In this document: positions 56,009 to 62,922 of the stretch, in pieces
Numbering within the stretch: position 1 is the stretch's first letter
Layout of the letters: each line of letters starts with the position of its first letter
NCBI GenBank assembly: GCA_934204655.1
Contig: CAKPZJ010000008.1
Coordinates: 1-64,000, forward strand
Direction of reading: 5' to 3'
Source of the DNA: an uncultured Prevotella sp.
GTDB taxonomy: Bacteria > Bacteroidota > Bacteroidia > Bacteroidales > Bacteroidaceae
DNA: 64,000 bases
Notes under the pieces: model-generated
Told to the model about the DNA's origin: nothing
Seen by the model: only the letters and a program-made list of their open reading frames with translations
The model's database searches: none
Position numbers and translations under genes: made by a program

Positions 56009-57901
56009 CTACGCCCATTTGAGGCGCAGGCTGTTGAGCACCACGCTCACGCTGCTCATGGCCATAAGGGCGCTGGCCCACATGGGGGTTATCTGGAAGT
56101 CGGTAACGGCATAGAGGGCGCCGGCGGCCAACGGTATGCACACAATGTTGTACACAAAGGCCCAGAAGAGGTTCTGGTGTATCATGCCCACCGTCTGGCG
56201 CGACAGGGTCACGGCATCGGCTATACGGCGCAGGTCGGTGCCCATGAGCGTAACCTGGGCCACGTCGATGGCCACATCGGTGCCACGGCCCATGGCTATG
56301 CTCACGTCGGCGGCAGCCAACGCCTGGCTGTCATTGATGCCGTCGCCCACCATGGCCACATGGTGCCCGTCGGCCTGGAGCGTCCGCACCAGGTCCTCCT
56401 TGTCCTGTGGCAGCACCCGGCTTCTCCAGTGGCCTATGCCCACCTGCTTGGCCCAGTAGCTCACGGCCTCGTCGCGGTCGCCGCTCATCAGGTAGACGGC
56501 TATGCCGGCCCGCTGCAACCGGGCGATGGCCTCGGCGGCATGGGGCTTGAGCGCCTCGCGCTCAGTGATGGCCATGTCGGCCGTAGCGCCCTCACGGGGC
56601 AGGGTCAGGGTACCCGTCTTGTCTATCACCATGGCATCTATGCGCCGCATGTTCTCCAGGGCGGTGGCATCGCGTACCAGGATGCCTTCCTGGGCGGCGC
56701 GCCCTATGCCCACCATGAGGGCAGTAGGCGTGGCCAGGCCCATGGCACATGGGCAGGCGATGACCAGTACCGACACGGCCGACAGGATGGCGCGGGGGAG
56801 CTGGGCGGTGCCGCCCAAGGCCAGCCAGAGCACCAAGGTGAGGAGCGACAGCACGAAGACCGCAGGCACGAAGATGGCCGCGAGGCGGTCTACCACGCGC
56901 AGGACGGGTGCCTTGGAGCCCTGGGCCTGCTGCACGGCGCGTATGATGTGGGCCAGCATGGTCTGGCTGCCCACCTGCTCGGCCTTGAAGCGCAGGGCAC
57001 CCTGGCGGACCATCGTGCCGCTTAACACGCGGTCGGCGGGGTGTTTCTGTATCAGTTCGGGCTCGCCGCTTATCATGCTCTCGTCTACATAGGCCGTGGC
57101 GGTGCCCCAGTCCACCACGCTGCCGTCTACCGGCAGTTTCTCGCCGGCGCGCACCTCTATCAGGTCGCCCACTTGCAGGGCCTTGAGGGGTATGTCGGTC
57201 ACACCGTCGGCGGTAACCACATGGGCCGTGCGCGGGGCCAGCTGCATCAGCGACCGGATGGCCGTGGCCGTGCTGCGCTTGGCGCGCTCCTCTAACAGGC
57301 GGCCGGTAAGCACAAAGGCCAATATCATCACCGTAGCGTCATAGTAGGTATGCCACGTCAGGCCGGCGGCTGCCCAGAAGCTGTCGCCCCAGAAAGTATT
57401 GAACACGCTGAACGCGAAGGATATGAGGGTACTCATGGCCACTAAGGTGTCCATGTTGGCTGCGCCGTGGGTAAGTTGTCGCCAGGCCGAGGTGTAGAAC
57501 TGTCGGCCACACCACACCATGGCCGCAGCGGCCAGCAGCATCATGGTCTGGTTGGCCATGTCGGCACTGCCCAAGTGTACCCACCCCATGCTAATGGCCA
57601 TGGTGAGCACGGCCAGAACCCAGGCCAGAACCATCCGCCGCAGCAACAGGCGATAGGCGCGCCGTTCTATTTGTTCCACATTGCGGTCGTCCTCGATGAC
57701 CATGTCGTAGCCCACGCCGCTCAGGGCCTCCTTCATGGCCTGGGGCGAGGTGCGGGCGGGGTCGTAGGTTACCAGCACCGTGCGGGCGGCCAGGTTTACA
57801 TTGGCCTGGGCCACTCCGTCTATCTCGCGGAGGCGCCGCTCTACATTGGCGGCACATCCGGCACACATCATGCCTAATACGGCTATTGTCCTTGTTTCCA
57901 T
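56009..57901 (-). CDS. copA: Copper-type P1B ATPase lacking the nucleotide-binding domain
   Basis: A 630-residue heavy-metal P-type ATPase. From METRT the order is: HMA domain with GMMCAGCAANV; eight membrane helices; actuator domain (YVDESMISGEPELI); TM6 metal site ACPCAMGLATP; phosphorylation motif VIDKTGTLT (Asp427); P-domain LMSGDRDEAV (Asp475) and VAMVGDGINDSQALAAAD; TM7 FVYNIVCIPLAAG and TM8 MSSVSVVLNSLRL. CPC, YN and MxxSS together mark Cu(I)/Ag(I) exporters. Only about 40 residues separate DKTGTLT from LMSGD, where CopA proteins normally have about 140; the ATP-binding N-domain with its HP motif is absent. The frame is open and composition normal, so this is not a simple frameshift. 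The start at 57901 avoids an 11-residue unsupported extension. The upstream gene is an HMA-AraC regulator. Confidence 0.9.
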   Translation of the reverse strand: METRTIAVLGMMCAGCAANVERRLREIDGVAQANVNLAARTVLVTYDPARTSPQAMKEALSGVGYDMVIEDDRNVEQIERRAYRLLLRRMVLAWVLAVLTMAISMGWVHLGSADMANQTMMLLAAAAMVWCGRQFYTSAWRQLTHGAANMDTLVAMSTLISFAFSVFNTFWGDSFWAAAGLTWHTYYDATVMILAFVLTGRLLEERAKRSTATAIRSLMQLAPRTAHVVTADGVTDIPLKALQVGDLIEVRAGEKLPVDGSVVDWGTATAYVDESMISGEPELIQKHPADRVLSGTMVRQGALRFKAEQVGSQTMLAHIIRAVQQAQGSKAPVLRVVDRLAAIFVPAVFVLSLLTLVLWLALGGTAQLPRAILSAVSVLVIACPCAMGLATPTALMVGIGRAAQEGILVRDATALENMRRIDAMVIDKTGTLTLPREGATADMAITEREALKPHAAEAIARLQRAGIAVYLMSGDRDEAVSYWAKQVGIGHWRSRVLPQDKEDLVRTLQADGHHVAMVGDGINDSQALAAADVSIAMGRGTDVAIDVAQVTLMGTDLRRIADAVTLSRQTVGMIHQNLFWAFVYNIVCIPLAAGALYAVTDFQITPMWASALMAMSSVSVVLNSLRLKWA

Positions 57902-57931
57902 TACTATTTTACCTTTCAGTTTATCTGTCTG

Positions 57932-57962
57932 CAAAGGTACACACTATCGGCCGATAGGGCGT
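57932..57962 (-). promoter_or_regulatory. copA promoter with palindrome in the spacer
   Basis: TACCTTTG (57932-57939) is a consensus -7 element, 31 bases before the copA start. Immediately upstream, inside the 19-base spacer, is the perfect 14-bp palindrome CTATCGGCCGATAG (57944-57957). The -33 position has no TTTG, as expected for an activator-dependent promoter. Confidence 0.65.
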
Positions 57963-58014
57963 TATGTTTTTCTGCGAAAAGGTTATAACATTTTGACCGA
58001 CTGGTCTTCGTCGG

Positions 58015-58077
58015 GCTAAAGACGGTCTTTACGGAGCTAATGACGGCTCCCAGCCAGCTAAAGACGGCTCCGGGAAA
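58015..58077. repeat. 21-bp tandem repeat, three copies
   Basis: Units beginning GCTAAAGACGG, GCTAATGACGG and GCTAAAGACGG start at 58015, 58036 and 58057, an exact 21-base period, between the regulator gene and copA. Later parts of each unit (e.g. CTCC, GGAG) are more variable. Confidence 0.8.
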
Positions 58078-58101
58078 CATAAAGGTCGGTCGCCACGGTG
58101 C

Positions 58102-58266
58102 AAAGTAAAAGAGTAAAAAGGCAAAAAGTAGTTTCTTTTGTCACCCGGTCTGCCACGGTTCCTGCACCCGCCATTCCCATATCGCCCTGGAGCGGTTTGG
58201 CGACTATTGGCGGCCTTCGCCATCCCAGCGCTTTTTACCCTTTTACTTCTTTACCTTTTTACTTTT
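58102..58266. repeat. A-rich inverted repeats flanking a 100-bp core
   Basis: The left arm (58102-58130) is AAAGTAAAAGAGTAAAAAGG and following; the right arm (58232-58266) is its approximate inverse (CCTTTTTACTTTT at the end). The core between is GC-rich and not coding. The element lies 14 bases after the regulator stop codon and looks like a small non-autonomous repeat or a minisatellite pair. Confidence 0.5.
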
Positions 58267-58279
58267 CAAGAGGAGGTAC

Positions 58280-58846
58280 TTACAACTGGTCTAATGGTTG
58301 CCGCGGCTGTGTCTGCTGGGCCTTGTACTGGGTGGGGGTCAGTCCCGTAATGCTCTTGAACTGCGCGCTGAGATAGGCTGTACTCGAATAGTGCATTTGC
58401 AGGGCTATCTCTGACAGCGTGAGCTGTCCGTACTGCAGCAGTTCCTTGACACGCTCGATGCGCTGATGGATATAGTAGCGCTCGATGGTGGTGCCGGTAA
58501 CCTCGGAGAATACCCTGCTGGCCGAGGCGTAGTCGCAGTGGGCAAGGCGGGTAATATTGGCCGACAGGTTGGTAGCGGGGTCTTCCTGGCCATGATGTAC
58601 CATCTGGACAATAGCGGTACGGATACGCTCGGCGGTCTGCTGTCGCTGCTCGTCTATCAGTTCAAAGCCGGCCTGGGCCAACAGCTCGCGCAGGGTGGCT
58701 ATGGCGGCATCCGTGGGAACGCCCTGCACCCGCACACAGCCCAACTGGACAGACAGCGGAACCATTCCAGCCTGTCGCAAGATGGCCGCGACGGAAGCTA
58801 TGCAGCGGTCGCACACCATATTCTTAATGATAAATGTCGTATCCAT
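58280..58846 (-). CDS. HMA-domain/AraC-type fusion transcriptional regulator
   Basis: A 188-residue regulator with two parts. Residues 1-65 form an HMA-like ferredoxin fold with the metal-binding Cys pair in IIKNMVCDRCIASV (Cys12 and Cys15). Residues about 95-180 are an AraC-family DNA-binding domain: LAHCDYASASRVFSEVTGTT, YYIHQRIERVKELLQYGQLT, LSEIALQMHYSSTAYLSAQF and KSITGLTPTQYK. Beside the copper ATPase gene, in the same direction, it is best read as a Cu-sensing regulator of it (inference). Similar fusions are, as I recall, common but little studied in Bacteroidetes. Its leader consists of three 64-bp repeats below a consensus promoter at 59060-59090. Confidence 0.88.
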   Translation of the reverse strand: MDTTFIIKNMVCDRCIASVAAILRQAGMVPLSVQLGCVRVQGVPTDAAIATLRELLAQAGFELIDEQRQQTAERIRTAIVQMVHHGQEDPATNLSANITRLAHCDYASASRVFSEVTGTTIERYYIHQRIERVKELLQYGQLTLSEIALQMHYSSTAYLSAQFKSITGLTPTQYKAQQTQPRQPLDQL

Positions 58847-58874
58847 ACTCTTTCTCTATTTTGGGACAAAAGAT

Positions 58875-59066
58875 AGTGCCAACCGAGGGCCATGAGCTTG
58901 CTCTGATGGCCGAGGTGCAGCCTGCTTTATGCAATGACAGTGCCAACCGAGGGCCATGAGCTTGCTCTGATGGCCGAGGTGCAGCCTATCATATACAAAA
59001 GCAGTGCAAACCGAAGCCGTCAAGCTCGCTTGAATGGCTGAGGTGCAGCCTGCTTTATACAAAGAT
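58875..59066. repeat. 64-bp tandem repeat, three full copies, each with a hairpin
   Basis: Units start at 58875, 58939 and 59003 (AGTGCCAACCGAGGGCC or AGTGCAAACCGAAGCC) with an exact period of 64, and a partial fourth begins at 59067 (AGCGCAAGCCGG). Each contains a hairpin: copies 1 and 2 have GGCCATGAGC/GCTCTGATGGCC, copy 3 has CAAGC/GCTTG at the same place. The array forms most of the leader of the HMA-AraC gene. Confidence 0.92.
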
Positions 59067-59090
59067 AGCGCAAGCCGGAGAGACTACAAA
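59060..59090 (-). promoter_or_regulatory. Consensus promoter of the HMA-AraC regulator
   Basis: A perfect minus-strand match: TTTG (59087-59090), 19-base spacer, TATCTTTG (59060-59067). Transcripts would start near 59053 and run through the 64-bp repeats to the start codon at 58846, a leader of about 205 bases. Confidence 0.8.
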
Positions 59091-59268
59091 ACAATTTATG
59101 GCTTTTATTTTCGCCCGCTCTCATGCTCCCGTTTCGAGCGCGTACCTTTATATATATACCACCATCGTGGGCCAGGGGGCCTCAACGCCTGCGGGCGGGA
59201 TGAGAGGGGCCGAAAAACACCACACAAGTGCTCCTAAAGGGGCGAAAAGCGCAAACAGACGTTAAATT

Positions 59269-59283
59269 TATCGTTTTTCGATA
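59269..59283. promoter_or_regulatory. Operator-like palindrome, upstream copy
   Basis: TATCG-TTTTT-CGATA, a perfect inverted repeat of 5-bp arms around a 5-base spacer, about 17 bases upstream of the -33 box of the DUF2975 gene. Its reverse complement recurs exactly at 59335-59349. Confidence 0.75.
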
Positions 59284-59299
59284 TTTTTTTGCCGTTTTT

Positions 59300-59331
59300 C
59301 TTGGTCTAAAGGAAATCAATACGTATCTTTG
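59300..59331 (+). promoter_or_regulatory. Promoter of the DUF2975/Xre operon
   Basis: CTTG (59300-59303), 20-base spacer, TATCTTTG (59324-59331) on the plus strand, 43 bases before the start codon at 59375. Bracketed by the two palindromes at 59269 and 59335. Confidence 0.78.
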
Positions 59332-59334
59332 CAT

Positions 59335-59349
59335 TATCGAAAAACGATA
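59335..59349. promoter_or_regulatory. Operator-like palindrome, downstream copy
   Basis: TATCG-AAAAA-CGATA, the exact reverse complement of 59269-59283, starting four bases after the -7 box and so covering the expected transcription start. Centre-to-centre distance to the other copy is 66 bases. A bound protein here would block initiation. Confidence 0.78.
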
Positions 59350-59374
59350 AAAGAATATCATTAAACAAGAAATA

Positions 59375-60031
59375 ATGACCACTAAACGCAAGTTCAATCT
59401 CTATTGCATCTTACTTCTTGCAGCCGTGGTCTTCTCTCTCTTCACGGCTGCCCAGAAGTTTGTCGCGGGCTTCAGCCAAGGCTGGAATGTCGCCACCATC
59501 GAAATGCAGCGCAGTGCCGGAACGGCCAACTACGAGGCATACGAGCTAACCCTGCAGGCCAATGACCCCAGACGGTGCGAGCTGGCCCTTACCAACACCG
59601 CCACGGGCAAGACCGACTCGCTGCGGGTAAGCCAGGCCATGGCCTGGGTAGCTACCAGCCAGCGCCCCACCGAGAGCCTGCCGGTAATAGTGGGCAAGAT
59701 GGTACTCATAGCCCTCGTGCCACTGTGCTTCATAGCCTTCTGGGTGGTATTCATACGCTTGGTATGGGCCGTGAACCGCGGCGAGGACTTCGGCACATCG
59801 ACTACCCGTCGGCTGCGCCTCATGGGCTGGCTGCTCATCGGTCTGTACGCAAGCGAATGGATATTCCACCTCATCACGCTGCCGCCAGCCATCAGCTACG
59901 AGGGCTACCGGGTGAGTTCGCCAGCGGACACCGACCCCATGCTGCTGGTCTCGGGCATCGGCCTGTTGGTGGTGGGCCAGCTCTTTGCCGTGGGCCAGCG
60001 TATGAAGGAAGAAAACGAACTGACCATCTGA
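59375..60031 (+). CDS. DUF2975 membrane protein
   Basis: A 218-residue integral membrane protein with four hydrophobic helices (about 9-30, 108-130, 150-172 and 185-208) in the DUF2975 arrangement. Residues about 35-100 form a soluble loop between the first two helices (TANYEAYELTLQANDPRRCE). WVVFIRLVWAVNRGEDFGTS, a typical DUF2975 segment, precedes the third helix. It is followed after 16 bases by an Xre/YozG-type regulator, the usual partner. The function of DUF2975 is not known; regulation by the partner through the flanking palindromes is likely. Confidence 0.88.
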   Translation: MTTKRKFNLYCILLLAAVVFSLFTAAQKFVAGFSQGWNVATIEMQRSAGTANYEAYELTLQANDPRRCELALTNTATGKTDSLRVSQAMAWVATSQRPTESLPVIVGKMVLIALVPLCFIAFWVVFIRLVWAVNRGEDFGTSTTRRLRLMGWLLIGLYASEWIFHLITLPPAISYEGYRVSSPADTDPMLLVSGIGLLVVGQLFAVGQRMKEENELTI

Positions 60032-60047
60032 TAACTCCACGCACGAT

Positions 60048-60266
60048 ATGGCAATCAGAGTAAATGTAGACGTAGTAATGGCGCAGCGCAAGATGTCGTC
60101 GGGCGAACTGGCCGAACGGGTGGGCATCACCCCGGCCAACCTGTCGATACTGAAGACGGGCAAGGCCAAGGCTATCAGGTTCTCGACGTTAGAGGCGATA
60201 TGCCAGGCGCTACACTGTCAGCCTGGCGACATATTGGAATACGTGCCCGACAGCGACAACGGCTGA
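60048..60266 (+). CDS. Xre/YozG-type helix-turn-helix regulator
   Basis: A 72-residue DNA-binding protein consisting of one HTH domain: VNVDVVMAQRKMSSGELAER, VGITPANLSILKTGKAKAIR, then FSTLEAICQALHCQPGDILE. This is the short Cro/CI form (YozG, YdcN-like) typically paired with DUF2975 genes. It probably represses its own operon by binding the TATCG-N5-CGATA sites (inference). No other domain is present. Confidence 0.92.
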   Translation: MAIRVNVDVVMAQRKMSSGELAERVGITPANLSILKTGKAKAIRFSTLEAICQALHCQPGDILEYVPDSDNG

Positions 60267-60325
60267 CGGCCGCGCCACGGAACTACACATAATGAATATA
60301 GAAACAACTTAAAACATAAATTAGT

Positions 60326-62350
60326 ATGAGAATCAGATTACTACTGATGGCTCTGGCCATCACGGGCATGGCCCAGGCCCAGTCGCTCACGAGCGGCATA
60401 GACAAGGCCAACATGAACCCAGCCGTAAAGCCGGGCGACAACTTCTACCAGTATGCTGCGGGCGGCTGGCTCAAGGCTCACCCACTGGACGCAGTACATC
60501 CCATGAACGGGTCATTTACCGACCTGGAAGAGCAGAACAACGACCGCATCCGCGAGCTGGTCAAGGAGTATGCCGCCAAGCGCTTGCCGCAGGGAACAGT
60601 GGGCCAGAAGATTGGCGCGCTGTACCGCATGTACATGGACAGCGTGAGCCGCAACCGGATGGGCTTCGACCCCATCAAGCCGGCCCTGGTCAAGGTGGCC
60701 GCCATCAACGACCGCAAGCAGGTGCAGCACGTGATGTACGAGCTGGCCGCCAAGGGCTATGGCACGATGCCCTTCTGGTTTGGCATGGGCCAGGATGCCA
60801 TCAACTCTGACAACTACCTCTTCGGCGTAGGCCAGAGCGGTATCGGCCTGGACCCTGAATACTACACGCATCCGAACCCACAGCAACAGGCAGTGGTGGC
60901 TGCCTACAAGAGCCTGATGAAGGACTACTTCAAGATGGTGGGCAACAGCGATGCCCTGGCTGAGCAGAAGATGCAGGCAGCCTTTGCCATAGAGAACCAG
61001 ATAGCTCAGAAGAGTTACGACCAGGTAAAGAGCCGCGACCCGAAGGCCAATATACACAAGATAAGCTGGGCTGACTTGCTGCGCGACTACCCGGGCATAG
61101 ACTGGATGGAGGCCCACCGGCAGTATGGCTATCCCACGGACATAGACACAGTAGATGTGGGTCAGCCTGAACCCATCCACGAGGTGGAGAAGATACTGGC
61201 CACAGCCGACCTGTTCGCCCTGAAAGCATACATGGAGGCCAGCGTCATCAGCTCATCGGCCAGCCTGCTGTCGGACGACTTCGGCAACCGCCGCTTTGAG
61301 TACGTCAAGGCTGTCTACGGCATCAAGGAACAACAACCACGGTGGAAGCGTGGCATATCATTTATCCAGGGACTCATGGGCGAGTCTATCGGCAAGCTGT
61401 ATGTGGCCAAGTACTTCCCCGAGAGCAGCAAGAAGCGGGTAGTAGACATGGTACACAACCTGCAGGATGCCTTTGCCCAGCGCATCGAGGAGAATACATG
61501 GATGACACCGGCCACCAAGGCCAAGACCATCGAGAAACTGCGCAGCATGCGCATCAACATAGGTTATCCTGACAAGTGGCAGAACATGGAAGAGTACGTG
61601 CAGATAGACGAGAGCAAGAGCCTGCGCGCCAACTACGACGAGATAATACCAGCCCTGCGTCGCCGCAACCTAGAAAAGAAGTGGGGCAAGAAGGTTGACA
61701 AGACCGTGTTTGCCTGCAACCCTCAGGTGGTTAACGCTTTCTATGCCCCCAGTTACAACAGCATCAACTTCCCGGCTGCCATCCTCCAGGCGCCTTTCTT
61801 CGACCCCAACGCGGACGATGCTGCTAACTACGGCGCCATTGGCACAGTCATAGGCCACGAGATGAGCCATGGCTTTGACGACCAGGGATGTCAGTTTGAC
61901 AAGGACGGTAACCTGAACAACTGGTGGACGGCCGAGGACAAGGCCAACTACGACCAGCGTACCAAGGTACTGGCCGACTGGTTCAGCACACAGGAGGTTC
62001 AGCCGGGCCTGAAGGTCGACGGCAAGAAGACCTTAGGCGAGAACATCGGCGACAACGGCGGTATCAACGTGGCCTACCGTGCCCTGCAAAACGCTGTGAA
62101 GCTCCAGCCCTTAGGCGATAAGGACGGCTTCAGCCCCAGCCAGCGTTTCTTCCTCTCTTACGGTCGCATCTGGGCCAGCAACGTAGCCCCGCAATTTGTA
62201 GCTTATCTGGTTAACAGCGACGTACACTCACCCAACCAGCTACGCGTCAACGCTGCCCTGCCCCACATCGACGCCTGGTACACAGCGTTCGGCGTAAAGC
62301 CTGGCGACAAGCTCTATCTGGCTCTCGACAAGCGCGCCCACATCTGGTAA
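60326..62350 (+). CDS. M13-family zinc metalloendopeptidase (neprilysin-like)
   Basis: A 674-residue exported peptidase. Signal peptide MRIRLLLMALAITGMAQAQS; N-terminal M13 domain with MNPAVKPGDNFYQYAAGGWL; C-terminal catalytic domain with the zinc motif GHEMSHGFDDQG, the third ligand Glu in GENIGDNGGINVAYRAL, NAFYAPSYNSINFPAAILQ, and the ending VNAALPHIDAWYTAFGVKPG. It lacks a membrane anchor and is likely periplasmic or secreted, degrading peptides. It stands alone with a perfect hairpin terminator. Confidence 0.95.
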   Translation: MRIRLLLMALAITGMAQAQSLTSGIDKANMNPAVKPGDNFYQYAAGGWLKAHPLDAVHPMNGSFTDLEEQNNDRIRELVKEYAAKRLPQGTVGQKIGALYRMYMDSVSRNRMGFDPIKPALVKVAAINDRKQVQHVMYELAAKGYGTMPFWFGMGQDAINSDNYLFGVGQSGIGLDPEYYTHPNPQQQAVVAAYKSLMKDYFKMVGNSDALAEQKMQAAFAIENQIAQKSYDQVKSRDPKANIHKISWADLLRDYPGIDWMEAHRQYGYPTDIDTVDVGQPEPIHEVEKILATADLFALKAYMEASVISSSASLLSDDFGNRRFEYVKAVYGIKEQQPRWKRGISFIQGLMGESIGKLYVAKYFPESSKKRVVDMVHNLQDAFAQRIEENTWMTPATKAKTIEKLRSMRINIGYPDKWQNMEEYVQIDESKSLRANYDEIIPALRRRNLEKKWGKKVDKTVFACNPQVVNAFYAPSYNSINFPAAILQAPFFDPNADDAANYGAIGTVIGHEMSHGFDDQGCQFDKDGNLNNWWTAEDKANYDQRTKVLADWFSTQEVQPGLKVDGKKTLGENIGDNGGINVAYRALQNAVKLQPLGDKDGFSPSQRFFLSYGRIWASNVAPQFVAYLVNSDVHSPNQLRVNAALPHIDAWYTAFGVKPGDKLYLALDKRAHIW

Positions 62351-62421
62351 GCACTGCCCCACGAGCCTGCCACCCCGCGCCCCAGGTGACAGGCTCCGCA
62401 AGAGCTCCACAGGGCCATACT

Positions 62422-62467
62422 AAAACAACGATGACCGCTACCCCACAGTAGCGGTCATCGTTGTTTT
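62422..62467. terminator. Perfect bidirectional terminator hairpin
   Basis: AAAACAACGATGACCGCTAC (62422-62441) pairs with its exact complement (62448-62467) around a six-base loop, giving a 20-bp stem with A4/T4 ends. It follows the M13 peptidase by about 70 bases and could also stop transcription from the minus-strand genes. Confidence 0.9.
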
Positions 62468-62532
62468 GGGATTATAAGCCCCTGCCCCATCGGCCCTCAT
62501 CGGGCACCGACTGAGCCGGAGCCTTTGCGGGC

Positions 62533-62612
62533 TCCATCCTAAGTCTTAGGACGGACATCCAAAGGCATCGAACTACCGTCCGAAAGTTCCGGACGACCAT
62601 CCAACACTTTCC
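62533..62612. repeat. Cluster of short palindromic words
   Basis: TCCTAAGTCTTAGGA (62537-62551) is a perfect palindrome with a one-base centre. GACATCCAA and GACCATCCAA recur, and GTCCG/CGGAC (62578-62594) frame a second inverted repeat. The words resemble those at 31711-31750. The element lies between the M13 terminator and the DUF4834 gene. Confidence 0.6.
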
Positions 62613-62640
62613 TAAAAATCCAGGAGATACGGGCAGCGGC

Positions 62641-62922
62641 CTACGAACGCTTAGGCTCGTCGTCCTCGACCGTATAATCTACGTATTCGCCATCATCCTT
62701 AGAGAATATCTTCTGACGGGCCTTCTGCGGGTCTCGGTTATCTATGACTCCTTCACGGCCACGCGCGGGATTGGCCGAACCACGCTGACGCGAGGCACCG
62801 GCGGCAGGGCCCTTGAGGCCATCTATAAAACTGCGCAGCCTCCACAGGAGTTTGACTCCCGTTACGAGGGTGGCTATGACGCCTACCAGAAAGATAATGG
62901 CTATCAGTTTAATAAAAAACAT
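62641..62922 (-). CDS. DUF4834-like small membrane protein
   Basis: A 93-residue protein with one N-terminal membrane helix (MFFIKLIAIIFLVGVIATLV), a short basic stretch, a low-complexity Gly/Arg/Ser region and an acidic C-terminus (DDGEYVDYTVEDDEPKRS). This is the pattern of DUF4834 proteins, which often follow pssA in Bacteroidales. Its ATG overlaps the pssA stop. Function unknown. Confidence 0.82.
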   Translation of the reverse strand: MFFIKLIAIIFLVGVIATLVTGVKLLWRLRSFIDGLKGPAAGASRQRGSANPARGREGVIDNRDPQKARQKIFSKDDGEYVDYTVEDDEPKRS

